From Sequoia sempervirens (lineage: Eukaryota; Streptophyta; Pinopsida; Cupressales; Cupressaceae): a DNA stretch of 64,000 nt. Where the stretch lies: assembly GCA_007258455.2 (NCBI GenBank), contig VDFB02321265.1, positions 143,727 to 207,726 of the forward strand. Direction: 5' to 3'. A model generated the notes under the pieces. It had not been told where the DNA came from. It was given only the letters and a program-made list of their open reading frames with translations, and did no database searches. Of this stretch, positions 21,896-33,899 are shown piece by piece (the stretch's first letter is position 1; each line of letters opens with the position of its first letter). The translations under genes and the position numbers were made by a program.

Positions 21896-23402
21896 TGTAA
21901 GGAAAGCTAGATGTGGAAACAACTCTCCTAACGTCAAAACCTCAGAGAAGAATGTATATATACTTTTAATTTTTCAATTTCAGTTCAATTAAGATGCACT
22001 ATGAAGTAAATATCAGAAACAGAGTATTTGACAATCACATAGGAACACTAGATATACGTGGGAAAACCCTTACGGGAGAAAAACCCACCATACCAAGAGA
22101 AATCACTTTGTATTACAGTAATGGAGATTACATACAAATGTCAGACTTATCTTTCTGGTGTCTATTTATAGCAGCATTCACCATGAACAATCTTGTACAG
22201 GAACCTTCAAGTTACAGTCTTTATAGTTTAGAAAACATTTATTGATCATACAACCACCCAACAATCTGTCGATCCAACCAACGGAACACGATTTGCAATC
22301 ACAGAGTATATCCATGTCGTTTCATGTCTGTCGAGCTTCCTCACAGAACTGTCACAACGAACTGTCTCCCAATGGTTCCAATTCAGCTCCTCTGATTGGT
22401 TGAATACCAGCCACGTAGATAGTCATCGCTTAGTCAGAAGAAACAAAATTTGTTGGCATCTCAGTGAGACACTAACAGTGTCTCACCGATGCCACAAAGT
22501 CTTCATAATGATGTCGCCAAGAGTCATTTTCATCGGAGAGGTTTCACCGAGCTTACAACTATATTGGCTTCAATTTTCCTTTCGGAAAGACTATCGCTCT
22601 CACCAGGACATCCCAGCGAGCCTTCTTGTGTTACACCGAGTTCAGGAGACTATCGCTAAGACTTCCTTATGTCGCTAGGACCTCACACCGACGTTCTCCA
22701 CATGTATCACTATCACCTAGAATTATCGCTTTCAGTGAAACGTTATACTGAAACTCCACAAGTCACATAGACATGAGTTTTCCATTCGGAAAGAGTATCA
22801 TTTTTCGCCAAGACCTCATGCCGAGTCACCACGGGTTATATCGAAGTCGTATGTTATACCGAGCTCCAAAGAATAGTCGGGAAGACATATCTTTGGCCAA
22901 AAGGTTTCTCTGAGATCACACATGCTACCCCGAAGTCATCAACAGTCGCCAAGACATATCACCTTCGCCGAGAGTTCTTATCGAACACATATATGTTACA
23001 CTGAAGACCTCTCATCATCGGCGAGACTCACCAATGTCATTGGGACTTCATAGTGAGAACCCTTTAGTTATCCCAAAGACTTCAATACATAACATACTAT
23101 CGATGAGACTTTAATATCTCGATAAGACTTCCCATCGGGCCACCGTAGGTTATTCCGATATGCGATAGAATGGCCTGTCGGCCAAAGATATCCATGGACG
23201 ACAAGAGGTTCCAATGACTACTCTATGTCACATCGATAGACTCCACAATGAAAACGTTCGGCAAGACAAAAGCTAGGTCACAACGACTTGTACAAAACAT
23301 GATGTATCAAAGCTGCTAGTCGGCCAGACATTATAGATGTCATACCGACTTTTCTCCAGTAGAGGTTACAGCCTATGATGATTGGGGCATATATTTCCAA
23401 CA
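21896..23402 (-). repeat. 5' LTR of the Copia element (1507 bp)
   Basis: On the plus strand it runs from TGTAAGGAAAGC to TTTCCAACA and adjoins the primer site on its left. It has an internal series of degenerate units with CGCCAAGAC or a variant, recurring every roughly 40-60 bp between about 22480 and 23340. It is identical, as far as read, to 29909-31415 but clearly diverged from the split 3' LTR. Confidence 0.9.
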
Positions 23403-25768
23403 GGCCACTCATTCATTTTAAATGGGATGACTCAGATGTGGACTATCTATATCCACCAGGTTTGATTTATTGATGTTGCATATTTCATTAGTTGGCCTTG
23501 TTTGTGGTCATTTGTGCACGAGTATGTTGTTTCGGGATTGAGAGGATGGATGATAAGTGAGTCCTTGGATAGTTTTTTATGGAGTCCTTTAGCATGGTGA
23601 ATCTCCTTACTTATGAGATCTTGGTTTCACTTGGGATAATTAGCAGAACAACTATATGTTTGTGGACCTGGAAGTTATTTTTTTAGTTTTGGAGATAGTT
23701 GGTCATGATGCTTGGAGAGATCGGTATCATTGTTCAGTGGGAGCTTTAGCAGTGACTGTTAATAATTAGTCTTCTTTAGTGTTGTAGATGTTACTAGGAG
23801 GAATTCTTTGATCCTGTTGATGTAGAAGGGTTCTTTCGCATTGGCAGGGTCACTATTTGAAGATGGTTAGCATTTTTGAAACCGTGGAGGACTTGTGTGT
23901 TCTTTGGGTTGAGGTATTGATGGTGCTTGGCAGGTGATGTTGGTTTAGAGCTTGTTTGTTTTATGTCATGGTATACTCTTGCTTATGCATTGGAGTTTTG
24001 GCATTGTGCATTGCTCTTGAGACATTGGTTTCTTCACTTGGATCCTGGTATCTCCTAAGAGGGGATGGAAAGATCATGATGTCATGATAAGTTCTTGATT
24101 CAGATGATTGGAGCTTTGACAGTGGTCTAGTAATTCTTTGTGTATTGGGTGCTTTGATCATTTTCCTGATACTTCATGATAGTGCAGTGATGCATTTGGA
24201 GTTTAGCATGAGATGATCAGTTTCTAGTACTCATGGATACATGGAGAATGAGGCGAGGTTGTATTTGATGGTTTCTCTTGATGATATTTCAACAGAAAGT
24301 CCGAGAAGCCTACACATTGGTTGGACGTGAGTTCAATAGAGACCTATGAGGAGATTTCTCTTGGATTAGTCCTGATGACTTGCATGTCTTGGAGGAGCGT
24401 TCTCTTTCCCACTCTTGGTTTGCTTGGCAATTTATTACTTGAGAGGTATTACCCATTGTTTCTCTTAGGCACTTTATGCTTTCTTTCATGATATGGGTCT
24501 TGAACTGTTGTTTAATGGTTTTGGAGGATTCATAGTAGAAGATGGACAACATGATTATCTCCTTGTTTATGGTATCTTCTATTGATAAAAATAGTTAGGA
24601 GATGCTTTATGGGTTTGTTTTCTTGAGATAGGAAATTCAGTGGTTTGATCTTCTTTGACAGGATTACATCCATATGTTGTGTTTGATCTTGGAGATTGAA
24701 CGGTTGGCTATTGCTATGCTATTCTCTTTGGGAAGTTTTGAAGATCATACTTGTCACAGTTGGCTTTTAGAGGTGTATGTAGGAGTATGTTCTAAAGGTA
24801 CATGATGTGTAATGTTTCTCTCTTTGATCTTGGTTATCTTCCTAAAGGTTTGATTTAGCTAATGACTTAGAGCTTTACAACACCCTCAAAAAAGTTACCA
24901 ACATAGTACCAATAAAAGGTGCAAAAATACCAAGAAGTTAATAAAAAATAGCACAAAAGTATAGAGAAAATAATAGGGGTTCCACATTAAATGGGGCTTA
25001 TGTGCAAGGCATAATAATTATCCATTGTTCAAGTTTCGATTTCCAAATTTCAAGTTATCATACACTACAATATTTTTTTCAATATCCATTTGTATTGTTT
25101 CTTGTTATTTTCCAAATTATATCTATAGCATTGAATTGATCATGGGTTTGACTAAAGAGAAGATCCTTACTTACCAAGTTCTAAAAGGTGTTCTTCAATA
25201 CCACTAGTTTTCATTTCAGAACTAGACACCCTAGACAAGTTTGTGTTTGTGGGTCTTATAATTGTAGGCATCAAGGTAATATTTATGGTCGAAGATCATA
25301 TTTTCAAGCAAAAATATCACTTGTGTGGTGAAAAAGTGATCTAAATTGGGCACAATCACACAACTCATAGATTATAGCTTTCCCAATTTATTCATCTAAG
25401 ACCTAACATCAAATTTTAATTAACAACCATCTATCATGGTCAAAAGCATCTCATTTTTATCAATATCAAAGTATACTTAATTTATATTATTTCATTATAT
25501 TTTCATATGTGATCAAATATATATTTTTAGTTAAACTTTATTTATAAAATAAATTATTTATTATTAATTTATTCATTTATTTACTATAATTAATGTATGT
25601 AATATTGTGTAAGGATGGTCTATTTTCACAAACCTATCAATGAATAATTTTCTAAGATGCTAGCAAACCTTTTAAGGATGATCATATCCTCATTCTTATA
25701 AAGAAGTAAAATTCAATCTTGATGTGAAATATCTAAACATTTTAAGGAAACCATAGTAAAAAGCAACC
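23403..25768. mobile_element. Interior of the outermost element resumed, ending in a dispersed repeat
   Basis: The sequence right of the Copia target duplication is T/G-rich and non-coding, like 6807-7636. From about 24870 it changes to the dispersed repeat that is also seen near 29165, 32883 and 47210. No gene is recognised. Assignment to the outermost element is inference. Confidence 0.4.
24870..25740 (+). repeat. Dispersed repeat family, copy 1
   Basis: A block running from TTACAACACCCTC through 'ATTGAATTGATCATGGG' and 'GAGAAGATCCTT' to 'CTATCAATGAATAATTTTCTAAG' is shared, at moderate divergence, with 29163-29682 and 47210-48065. Its duplicate lies at 32883-33753. Boundaries and element class are unknown. 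It may be an LTR or the 3' end of an old element. Confidence 0.6.
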
Positions 25769-26240
25769 TGATGCAGGAGCATTTAGTAGTGTAAAGGCAA
25801 TCTTGCATCACCCAAAAATAGTTAAATTTCAAATTTCTCAGTTTTTAGATGTTTTTACATTTTTGAATACCTTTTTCGTCATAATGAAATTCCCAATTTA
25901 CGGTTTTTATTTTCTATTCATGGGTTGAAAGATATTGCAGTTTTAGTTTCCCAAATTTGCACTTGAAAATCTTTCAAGTTAGATTTGAGGCACTTAGATT
26001 TCTAGGATTGGCCCCTAAACTTGTTGAAATTAGCATAGCGGATTTCAAGTGCGTTATTGACTTCGAGACCTTTCCAACGGTTCAAACAGTTCCCGAATCG
26101 GAGTCCCGGATCAAAAGTTATGGCCTCGGGAAGTTGGCACACTTTCTAGAAGATACAATTGCAAATGTTCTTTTGAAATTTGAACTTCAAGTTGCAATTT
26201 TTTGGAGCCAAACCGCCTAAACTCAAATCTTGAATCGTTG
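25769..26240 (+). mobile_element. Ty3/gypsy LTR fragment running into the gap
   Basis: It begins TGATGCAGGAGCA and aligns with the LTR at 61262 over its whole 472 bp with modest divergence. The full LTR there is 696 bp. The fragment is cut by the N run. In the duplicate copy the sequence continues at 33782 without this insertion, so 33782 shows the empty site. Confidence 0.85.
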
Positions 26241-26340
26241 NNNNNNNNNNNNNNNNNNNNNNNNNNNNNNNNNNNNNNNNNNNNNNNNNNNNNNNNNNNN
26301 NNNNNNNNNNNNNNNNNNNNNNNNNNNNNNNNNNNNNNNN
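26241..26340. other. Assembly gap of 100 N
   Basis: Exactly one hundred undetermined bases, the conventional size for a gap of unknown length. It begins inside a gypsy LTR and is followed 12 bases later by one arm of a 3.3-kb duplication. The true missing length may be much greater. Confidence 0.99.
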
Positions 26341-27461
26341 TGTCCAAAAAGGCCCAAATAAAAAGTGAGACCAATACTTTTGCATTCACAACATGTTTTA
26401 TTGAGCGCTGATGTGGAATCATATGATTGGTTGCTTTTTAAATCAAAGGAATACATTTTGTTTAATTATGGGTAATCATCATCAACACTAACAACTTTAA
26501 ATTCGCAACTATTGATCCAATATTGATAAAAATATTGAGCATTTTATGAACAACTACTATCACAACTATTGAAAAATACTCATGTATCATGTATCCTCCC
26601 CCTATTTCTGAAGCAAGAAATAAAATATGCCTTCAAAACCCAGTCTATTAGCATACTGGACTTCTGTCGCTCCATAATCGTAGCCTTCATGGAGACATCA
26701 ATGTTGGGTTCTGGTTTGAATCCCCTTAAAACTGTGCTCAGCATCTGCTTGCCTCTATGCCCTAATTCATAGGTCTAGACTCCACTTCCTTTCTACACCT
26801 CTCTCTGCACAAGTTTCTTATTGGAAAACCAATTCTTTTCATGGAATTCTTCTTTATTTACACTTTATTGAGCTCCCATAACTTGTTTGGGCGCTCTAGT
26901 TACTGCACAGGCCTAGAGGATGCTGGCAACATTTGTTAAAGTTAGCTCTTTCCTCTGCGGACCACCTCCTCCTGCTCGCGTCCCTTTGTTCTCTCCTTTA
27001 TGCAGGCGTGTCTTCACCTTTCTCTGCTCCTCGTTGCCTTTCTTCCTATGTGATTCCTCCTTCCCATGCCCCTTTCTCTCCCTCTGCATTTCTACGTGCA
27101 TCTGACAAAATTTCAATATCCTCAATATGCTATTATGGATGTCCACACGTTTGTAATCTCCCCTGCGCCATTTCTCCTTCCCTTTCTTCACTCTCTGCCT
27201 AAACTAGACTTCTGTGTGTCGTTAAGGGGGGGATCATGAGTGTTAATATTTGCACAGTACCCCTTTTCCCACGTGACTTATCATTTGGACAATTTAGGGA
27301 ACTGGGTCGCCATACCCTGCAACCATTGCCACCATACCTGTGCCATTCTTCTTAAATGTATGTTTACCCTTGTCGTAGAATGGAGGAAGTTGCATCCATT
27401 AATGTCTGCTGACTTCTTCACCCGGTCACTTTTTGGAATTGTCTATGCAGTCATCAGACTG

Positions 27462-27548
27462 CACATTTGACCGTATTTATTAATTTATTGAAAATTAGAA
27501 TACAATGTGTTTTTATATTTAATTAATTAATAAATACAGTTAAATGTG
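27462..27548. repeat. Imperfect inverted repeat with 26-bp arms
   Basis: CACATTTGACCGTATTTATT at 27462 pairs with the reverse complement of ATAAATACAGTTAAATGTG ending at 27548. There are two mismatches in the outer 20 bp and an AT-rich loop. The duplicate lies at 45509-45595. It resembles a small foldback or MITE remnant. Confidence 0.6.
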
Positions 27549-27661
27549 AACTCTAATGGCTGGGTAGACTTTGCCTCACTTTTCCTGTTTCTGAAGACAT
27601 TTTTAAATTTATTTATTTTTAATTTTTTTTGCCCTATCTACTTTGTCCAGCTTGGACGTCG

Positions 27662-27679
27662 CAGGGAGGGGGTGTGACA
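27662..27679 (+). other. Possible polypurine tract and LTR start
   Basis: GCAGGGAGGGGG directly before TGTGACATTT has the form of a polypurine tract followed by a TG-starting 3' LTR. No matching LTR end or second LTR was identified, so this is only a suggestion. A copy occurs at 45709-45726. Confidence 0.3.
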
Positions 27680-29162
27680 TTTTATTCCTTATACAAATTT
27701 ATGAGGTTCATTAGGACATCTAGAGTTTCAATTAAAAAATTAGAGAGGAAGATGTCTAATGAAATTTTGCATTCTCTAATCTTGATAAAAAAGCCTCTTT
27801 AGCATCCAAAGAATGCAAGGTCTATGCAGATCATTAGGATATCTAGATTTTGAACCCAAAAGAAAGTTGAAAGATGTGAACACGAATGCTACTAAATGTT
27901 GTTTAAAAAGTATAAGTTACCTTAATTCTTGAAAGATGTGGGGCTTATCGAGATGTCATGACTTCAAACTAACACGCTAGAGATCTAGAAGGCCTCTAAA
28001 AATTTGAATATTTGTAAACTTTTCTTTATATACTTTGACTGATTATTGAAACTTTCATTAACTTGACATATGGGTGTGAGGATCACTAGAACCTAGGGAT
28101 TTAAGATTGAGAAGTCAAAAATCCAAAGAGTCCATGATAATTCTACATTTAAACCTAAATATGACTAAATATAACAATTTTAAAATTTGGTTAATGTTCT
28201 CAAAATACACAAATTGTCAAATGATTGTTTAAATGAAACTTTGCGAGATCCTTATGATCATTAAAATATGTCTGTAGCTTAAGCATTTTTTATGACACAT
28301 AAAACATAATTTTCTAGAGCAATTAAACTGTTAGCAATTAAATTGCACCCTAATAGATCAATGGTTTGAATTCAAACAACCTAACTAAACTAGGTTTTAA
28401 GGTCTAAGACACATTTTTTAAAACTAAAAGTAACACAATGAGAATCTACGATGAACAATTCAAGATTTTTTAACTCAAATCTAAATTCCTTATGCGAATT
28501 GAAGAACATCAAGCTTTTTGTAAAATGACGAGAAAGATGTAAGCTTTGAACGTGCACAGGTTGCCGAAAACTTTGAGAACACAATTTATCCACTCCAATC
28601 TACTCACACTCTTCAAACTAAACAAATTCAAAATAAGGAGCTCTAATGGTGAATTACACGAATCTGGGGATCACAAAGGTCACTCAAGGTCAAGAAGTCA
28701 TTTTGTGAAAGATGTGAAGAACATAAAATTTTGGTTTTATAAAGATCAAATTCACAGGTGTGAGCCATTACTGCAACATGATAGGTAGGTGAGAATATGG
28801 AAGATGCATGCCAGAAGAATTCAACGACATATAAAAAGAGAGGTGGAAGAAGTCCATGAAATCCCATAAAATCCACTTTTGAGAAATTTACACAATTGCA
28901 AGGTCGAATCGAACATCTGGAATTGAGACCAAAATGATGAAATGGAAGATGTTCTTTTGTAACCCTGCAAACTCACATAGTGTGAGTTTAAAGAGTTTTA
29001 TTGGGCACAAAAGCTATGAAAGTGAGATGACGGTGGATGAAGGAATTTGAGGGACTTCAAGATTTTGGACCCAAAGGTCAGAAATTTTTAAGTGCTTGTA
29101 AACTTTGCAAACCTTCAAAGGGGAAAGAAAAACTTGAATTTCACTATGAAAATATTCTAGAA

Positions 29163-29682
29163 TTTTTGTACTTTTACAACACCCTCTTCAAAATCATTAC
29201 CAACCTCACATCAATTGAAAATGTAAAAGATATAAATAAGTATATCAAAAATATTACGAAGATGGAGAAAGCAAAAAGAGGGGTCCATATTTTGTCAAGG
29301 TAAAATGGGACATGTGTACAAGGCACATCAATTATTCATTGTTCAAGTTTCAAGTTTCAAATCATAAGTTATCACACACTACCATAGTTTTATCAATGTC
29401 CATTTGCATTGTTGCTTGTTATTTTTCAAACTATATCAAAATCATTGAATTGATCATGGGCTTGACTAATGAGAAGATCCTTTATCAAGTTTCAAAAGGT
29501 GTTCTTGAACACCATTAGTTTTCATTCCAGATCTAGACACTCTAGGTGAATCTTTGTTTGCAGGCATTGAAGTTTTGTAGACATCAAGATCAGATTTGTG
29601 ATCAAAGGTAATTTTTGTGAGTTAAAGATCATAATTGCATGCATGCATATCATTTATGTGATGCAAAAGCAATATAAATTAG
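29163..29682 (+). repeat. Dispersed repeat family, copy 2 (truncated)
   Basis: It aligns with 24870-25330 and is identical to 47210-47729. It stops abruptly at 29682, where a Copia fragment begins. Confidence 0.6.
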
Positions 29683-31415
29683 TTCCAACATTAATCGCAG
29701 CGATCACTACCAACTAGAAGATCCTCCATCTTGATTTTCCACAACTCAAAGTTACCGCCATTGAACTTCTCTTTTCAAACTTTCCAGCACGTATAGCCAT
29801 CTCAACCTGTAAGCAGAATAAAACTCTACAACACCCCATTGAACAAAATTGACTCAAAACTCAACGTACCCACAAGGATAACACAACTGGCCAGGCTCTG
29901 ATACCACTTGTAAGGAAAGCTAGATGTGGAAACAACTCTCCTAACGTCAAAACCTCAGAGAAGAATGTATATATACTTTTAATTTTTCAATTTCAGTTCA
30001 ATTAAGATGCACTATGAAGTAAATATCAGAAACAGAGTATTTGACAATCACATAGGAACACTAGATATACGTGGGAAAACCCTTACGGGAGAAAAACCCA
30101 CCATACCAAGAGAAATCACTTTGTATTACAGTAATGGAGATTACATACAAATGTCAGACTTATCTTTCTGGTGTCTATTTATAGCAGCATTCACCATGAA
30201 CAATCTTGTACAGGAACCTTCAAGTTACAGTCTTTATAGTTTAGAAAACATTTATTGATCATACAACCACCCAACAATCTGTCGATCCAACCAACGGAAC
30301 ACGATTTGCAATCACAGAGTATATCCATGTCGTTTCATGTCTGTCGAGCTTCCTCACAGAACTGTCACAACGAACTGTCTCCCAATGGTTCCAATTCAGC
30401 TCCTCTGATTGGTTGAATACCAGCCACGTAGATAGTCATCGCTTAGTCAGAAGAAACAAAATTTGTTGGCATCTCAGTGAGACACTAACAGTGTCTCACC
30501 GATGCCACAAAGTCTTCATAATGATGTCGCCAAGAGTCATTTTCATCGGAGAGGTTTCACCGAGCTTACAACTATATTGGCTTCAATTTTCCTTTCGGAA
30601 AGACTATCGCTCTCACCAGGACATCCCAGCGAGCCTTCTTGTGTTACACCGAGTTCAGGAGACTATCGCTAAGACTTCCTTATGTCGCTAGGACCTCACA
30701 CCGACGTTCTCCACATGTATCACTATCACCTAGAATTATCGCTTTCAGTGAAACGTTATACTGAAACTCCACAAGTCACATAGACATGAGTTTTCCATTC
30801 GGAAAGAGTATCATTTTTCGCCAAGACCTCATGCCGAGTCACCACGGGTTATATCGAAGTCGTATGTTATACCGAGCTCCAAAGAATAGTCGGGAAGACA
30901 TATCTTTGGCCAAAAGGTTTCTCTGAGATCACACATGCTACCCCGAAGTCATCAACAGTCGCCAAGACATATCACCTTCGCCGAGAGTTCTTATCGAACA
31001 CATATATGTTACACTGAAGACCTCTCATCATCGGCGAGACTCACCAATGTCATTGGGACTTCATAGTGAGAACCCTTTAGTTATCCCAAAGACTTCAATA
31101 CATAACATACTATCGATGAGACTTTAATATCTCGATAAGACTTCCCATCGGGCCACCGTAGGTTATTCCGATATGCGATAGAATGGCCTGTCGGCCAAAG
31201 ATATCCATGGACGACAAGAGGTTCCAATGACTACTCTATGTCACATCGATAGACTCCACAATGAAAACGTTCGGCAAGACAAAAGCTAGGTCACAACGAC
31301 TTGTACAAAACATGATGTATCAAAGCTGCTAGTCGGCCAGACATTATAGATGTCATACCGACTTTTCTCCAGTAGAGGTTACAGCCTATGATGATTGGGG
31401 CATATATTTCCAACA
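29683..31415 (-). mobile_element. Truncated Copia copy: gag start, leader and 5' LTR
   Basis: 29700-29855 matches the start of Copia gag and leader (about 21680-21842) with clear divergence and small indels. From 29856 it is identical to the first copy. The LTR is 29909-31415 with the primer site at 29894-29906. The rest of the element is missing at the 29682/29683 junction. Because the flank beyond the LTR (31416-33781) also matches the first copy, this is a duplication of the locus and not an independent insertion. Confidence 0.85.
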
Positions 31416-33781
31416 GGCCACTCATTCATTTTAAATGGGATGACTCAGATGTGGACTATCTATATCCACCAGGTTTGATTTATTGATGTTGCATATTTCA
31501 TTAGTTGGCCTTGTTTGTGGTCATTTGTGCACGAGTATGTTGTTTCGGGATTGAGAGGATGGATGATAAGTGAGTCCTTGGATAGTTTTTTATGGAGTCC
31601 TTTAGCATGGTGAATCTCCTTACTTATGAGATCTTGGTTTCACTTGGGATAATTAGCAGAACAACTATATGTTTGTGGACCTGGAAGTTATTTTTTTAGT
31701 TTTGGAGATAGTTGGTCATGATGCTTGGAGAGATCGGTATCATTGTTCAGTGGGAGCTTTAGCAGTGACTGTTAATAATTAGTCTTCTTTAGTGTTGTAG
31801 ATGTTACTAGGAGGAATTCTTTGATCCTGTTGATGTAGAAGGGTTCTTTCGCATTGGCAGGGTCACTATTTGAAGATGGTTAGCATTTTTGAAACCGTGG
31901 AGGACTTGTGTGTTCTTTGGGTTGAGGTATTGATGGTGCTTGGCAGGTGATGTTGGTTTAGAGCTTGTTTGTTTTATGTCATGGTATACTCTTGCTTATG
32001 CATTGGAGTTTTGGCATTGTGCATTGCTCTTGAGACATTGGTTTCTTCACTTGGATCCTGGTATCTCCTAAGAGGGGATGGAAAGATCATGATGTCATGA
32101 TAAGTTCTTGATTCAGATGATTGGAGCTTTGACAGTGGTCTAGTAATTCTTTGTGTATTGGGTGCTTTGATCATTTTCCTGATACTTCATGATAGTGCAG
32201 TGATGCATTTGGAGTTTAGCATGAGATGATCAGTTTCTAGTACTCATGGATACATGGAGAATGAGGCGAGGTTGTATTTGATGGTTTCTCTTGATGATAT
32301 TTCAACAGAAAGTCCGAGAAGCCTACACATTGGTTGGACGTGAGTTCAATAGAGACCTATGAGGAGATTTCTCTTGGATTAGTCCTGATGACTTGCATGT
32401 CTTGGAGGAGCGTTCTCTTTCCCACTCTTGGTTTGCTTGGCAATTTATTACTTGAGAGGTATTACCCATTGTTTCTCTTAGGCACTTTATGCTTTCTTTC
32501 ATGATATGGGTCTTGAACTGTTGTTTAATGGTTTTGGAGGATTCATAGTAGAAGATGGACAACATGATTATCTCCTTGTTTATGGTATCTTCTATTGATA
32601 AAAATAGTTAGGAGATGCTTTATGGGTTTGTTTTCTTGAGATAGGAAATTCAGTGGTTTGATCTTCTTTGACAGGATTACATCCATATGTTGTGTTTGAT
32701 CTTGGAGATTGAACGGTTGGCTATTGCTATGCTATTCTCTTTGGGAAGTTTTGAAGATCATACTTGTCACAGTTGGCTTTTAGAGGTGTATGTAGGAGTA
32801 TGTTCTAAAGGTACATGATGTGTAATGTTTCTCTCTTTGATCTTGGTTATCTTCCTAAAGGTTTGATTTAGCTAATGACTTAGAGCTTTACAACACCCTC
32901 AAAAAAGTTACCAACATAGTACCAATAAAAGGTGCAAAAATACCAAGAAGTTAATAAAAAATAGCACAAAAGTATAGAGAAAATAATAGGGGTTCCACAT
33001 TAAATGGGGCTTATGTGCAAGGCATAATAATTATCCATTGTTCAAGTTTCGATTTCCAAATTTCAAGTTATCATACACTACAATATTTTTTTCAATATCC
33101 ATTTGTATTGTTTCTTGTTATTTTCCAAATTATATCTATAGCATTGAATTGATCATGGGTTTGACTAAAGAGAAGATCCTTACTTACCAAGTTCTAAAAG
33201 GTGTTCTTCAATACCACTAGTTTTCATTTCAGAACTAGACACCCTAGACAAGTTTGTGTTTGTGGGTCTTATAATTGTAGGCATCAAGGTAATATTTATG
33301 GTCGAAGATCATATTTTCAAGCAAAAATATCACTTGTGTGGTGAAAAAGTGATCTAAATTGGGCACAATCACACAACTCATAGATTATAGCTTTCCCAAT
33401 TTATTCATCTAAGACCTAACATCAAATTTTAATTAACAACCATCTATCATGGTCAAAAGCATCTCATTTTTATCAATATCAAAGTATACTTAATTTATAT
33501 TATTTCATTATATTTTCATATGTGATCAAATATATATTTTTAGTTAAACTTTATTTATAAAATAAATTATTTATTATTAATTTATTCATTTATTTACTAT
33601 AATTAATGTATGTAATATTGTGTAAGGATGGTCTATTTTCACAAACCTATCAATGAATAATTTTCTAAGATGCTAGCAAACCTTTTAAGGATGATCATAT
33701 CCTCATTCTTATAAAGAAGTAAAATTCAATCTTGATGTGAAATATCTAAACATTTTAAGGAAACCATAGTAAAAAGCAACC
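29856..33781. repeat. Long direct duplication, copy 2 (partner 21843-25768)
   Basis: 3926 bp, apparently identical to copy 1. At 33782 it continues with CACTATAACATAG, where copy 1 has a gypsy LTR. It therefore shows the site before that insertion. Confidence 0.9.
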
Positions 33782-33899
33782 ACTATAACATAGAAAGTGG
33801 GGATGTGATAGAAGCATGGATTCTAAATGAATCAGAGGTAATATCAATAATGGTTTTAGGAGATAGGAAGTTATATAGCCTTAGAAGGGTTAATAAAAA

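Larger units (their letters stand above)
7637..23402 (-). mobile_element. Tork-like Copia retrotransposon with a nested insertion
   Basis: The element lies on the minus strand. Its 5' LTR is 21896-23402. The primer site is 21881-21893. The gag remnant is about 21060-21778 and pol is 17763-21060. The polypurine tract adjoins 17713. The 3' LTR is 7637-17712, interrupted by an 8.6-kb element. The domain order protease, integrase, reverse transcriptase, RNase H is that of Copia. The gag and integrase wording is close to the Tork/Tnt1 lineage. The two LTRs differ at many positions, so the insertion is not recent. Premature stops, frameshifts and altered catalytic residues mean it cannot move on its own. 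Confidence 0.9.
21843..25768. repeat. Long direct duplication, copy 1 (partner 29856-33781)
   Basis: A constant offset of 8013 bp holds from the Copia 5' leader, through the whole 5' LTR and through 2.37 kb of flanking sequence. I saw no difference at any place compared. The left limit is a poly-A length difference in the Copia leader, beyond which the copies are only about 85-90% alike. The right limit is exactly the start of the gypsy LTR at 25769. Confidence 0.9.
26353..29682. repeat. Long direct duplication, copy 1 (partner 44400-47729)
   Basis: 3330 bp recur at a constant offset of 18047 bp. One difference was noticed: C near 28770 corresponds to T near 46817. The left edge lies beside the gap. 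The right edge (ATAAATTAG) is followed here by a Copia fragment, but in the partner by the normal continuation of the dispersed repeat. No real gene is recognised within, only short chance frames. Confidence 0.9.

Noticed and set aside
22400..22678. 92-codon plus-strand frame repeated at 30413-30691
   Set aside because: It is antisense chance frame inside the Copia LTR and is duplicated with it.
26913..27191. 92-codon Lys/Arg-rich minus-strand frame, also at 44960-45238
   Set aside because: Overlapping open frames exist on both strands in a pyrimidine-rich stretch. There is no motif, and its presence twice only reflects the duplication.
21843..33781. Two independent insertions of the same Copia element
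   Set aside because: The 2.37 kb outside the LTR is also identical between the copies, so one locus was duplicated rather than hit twice.
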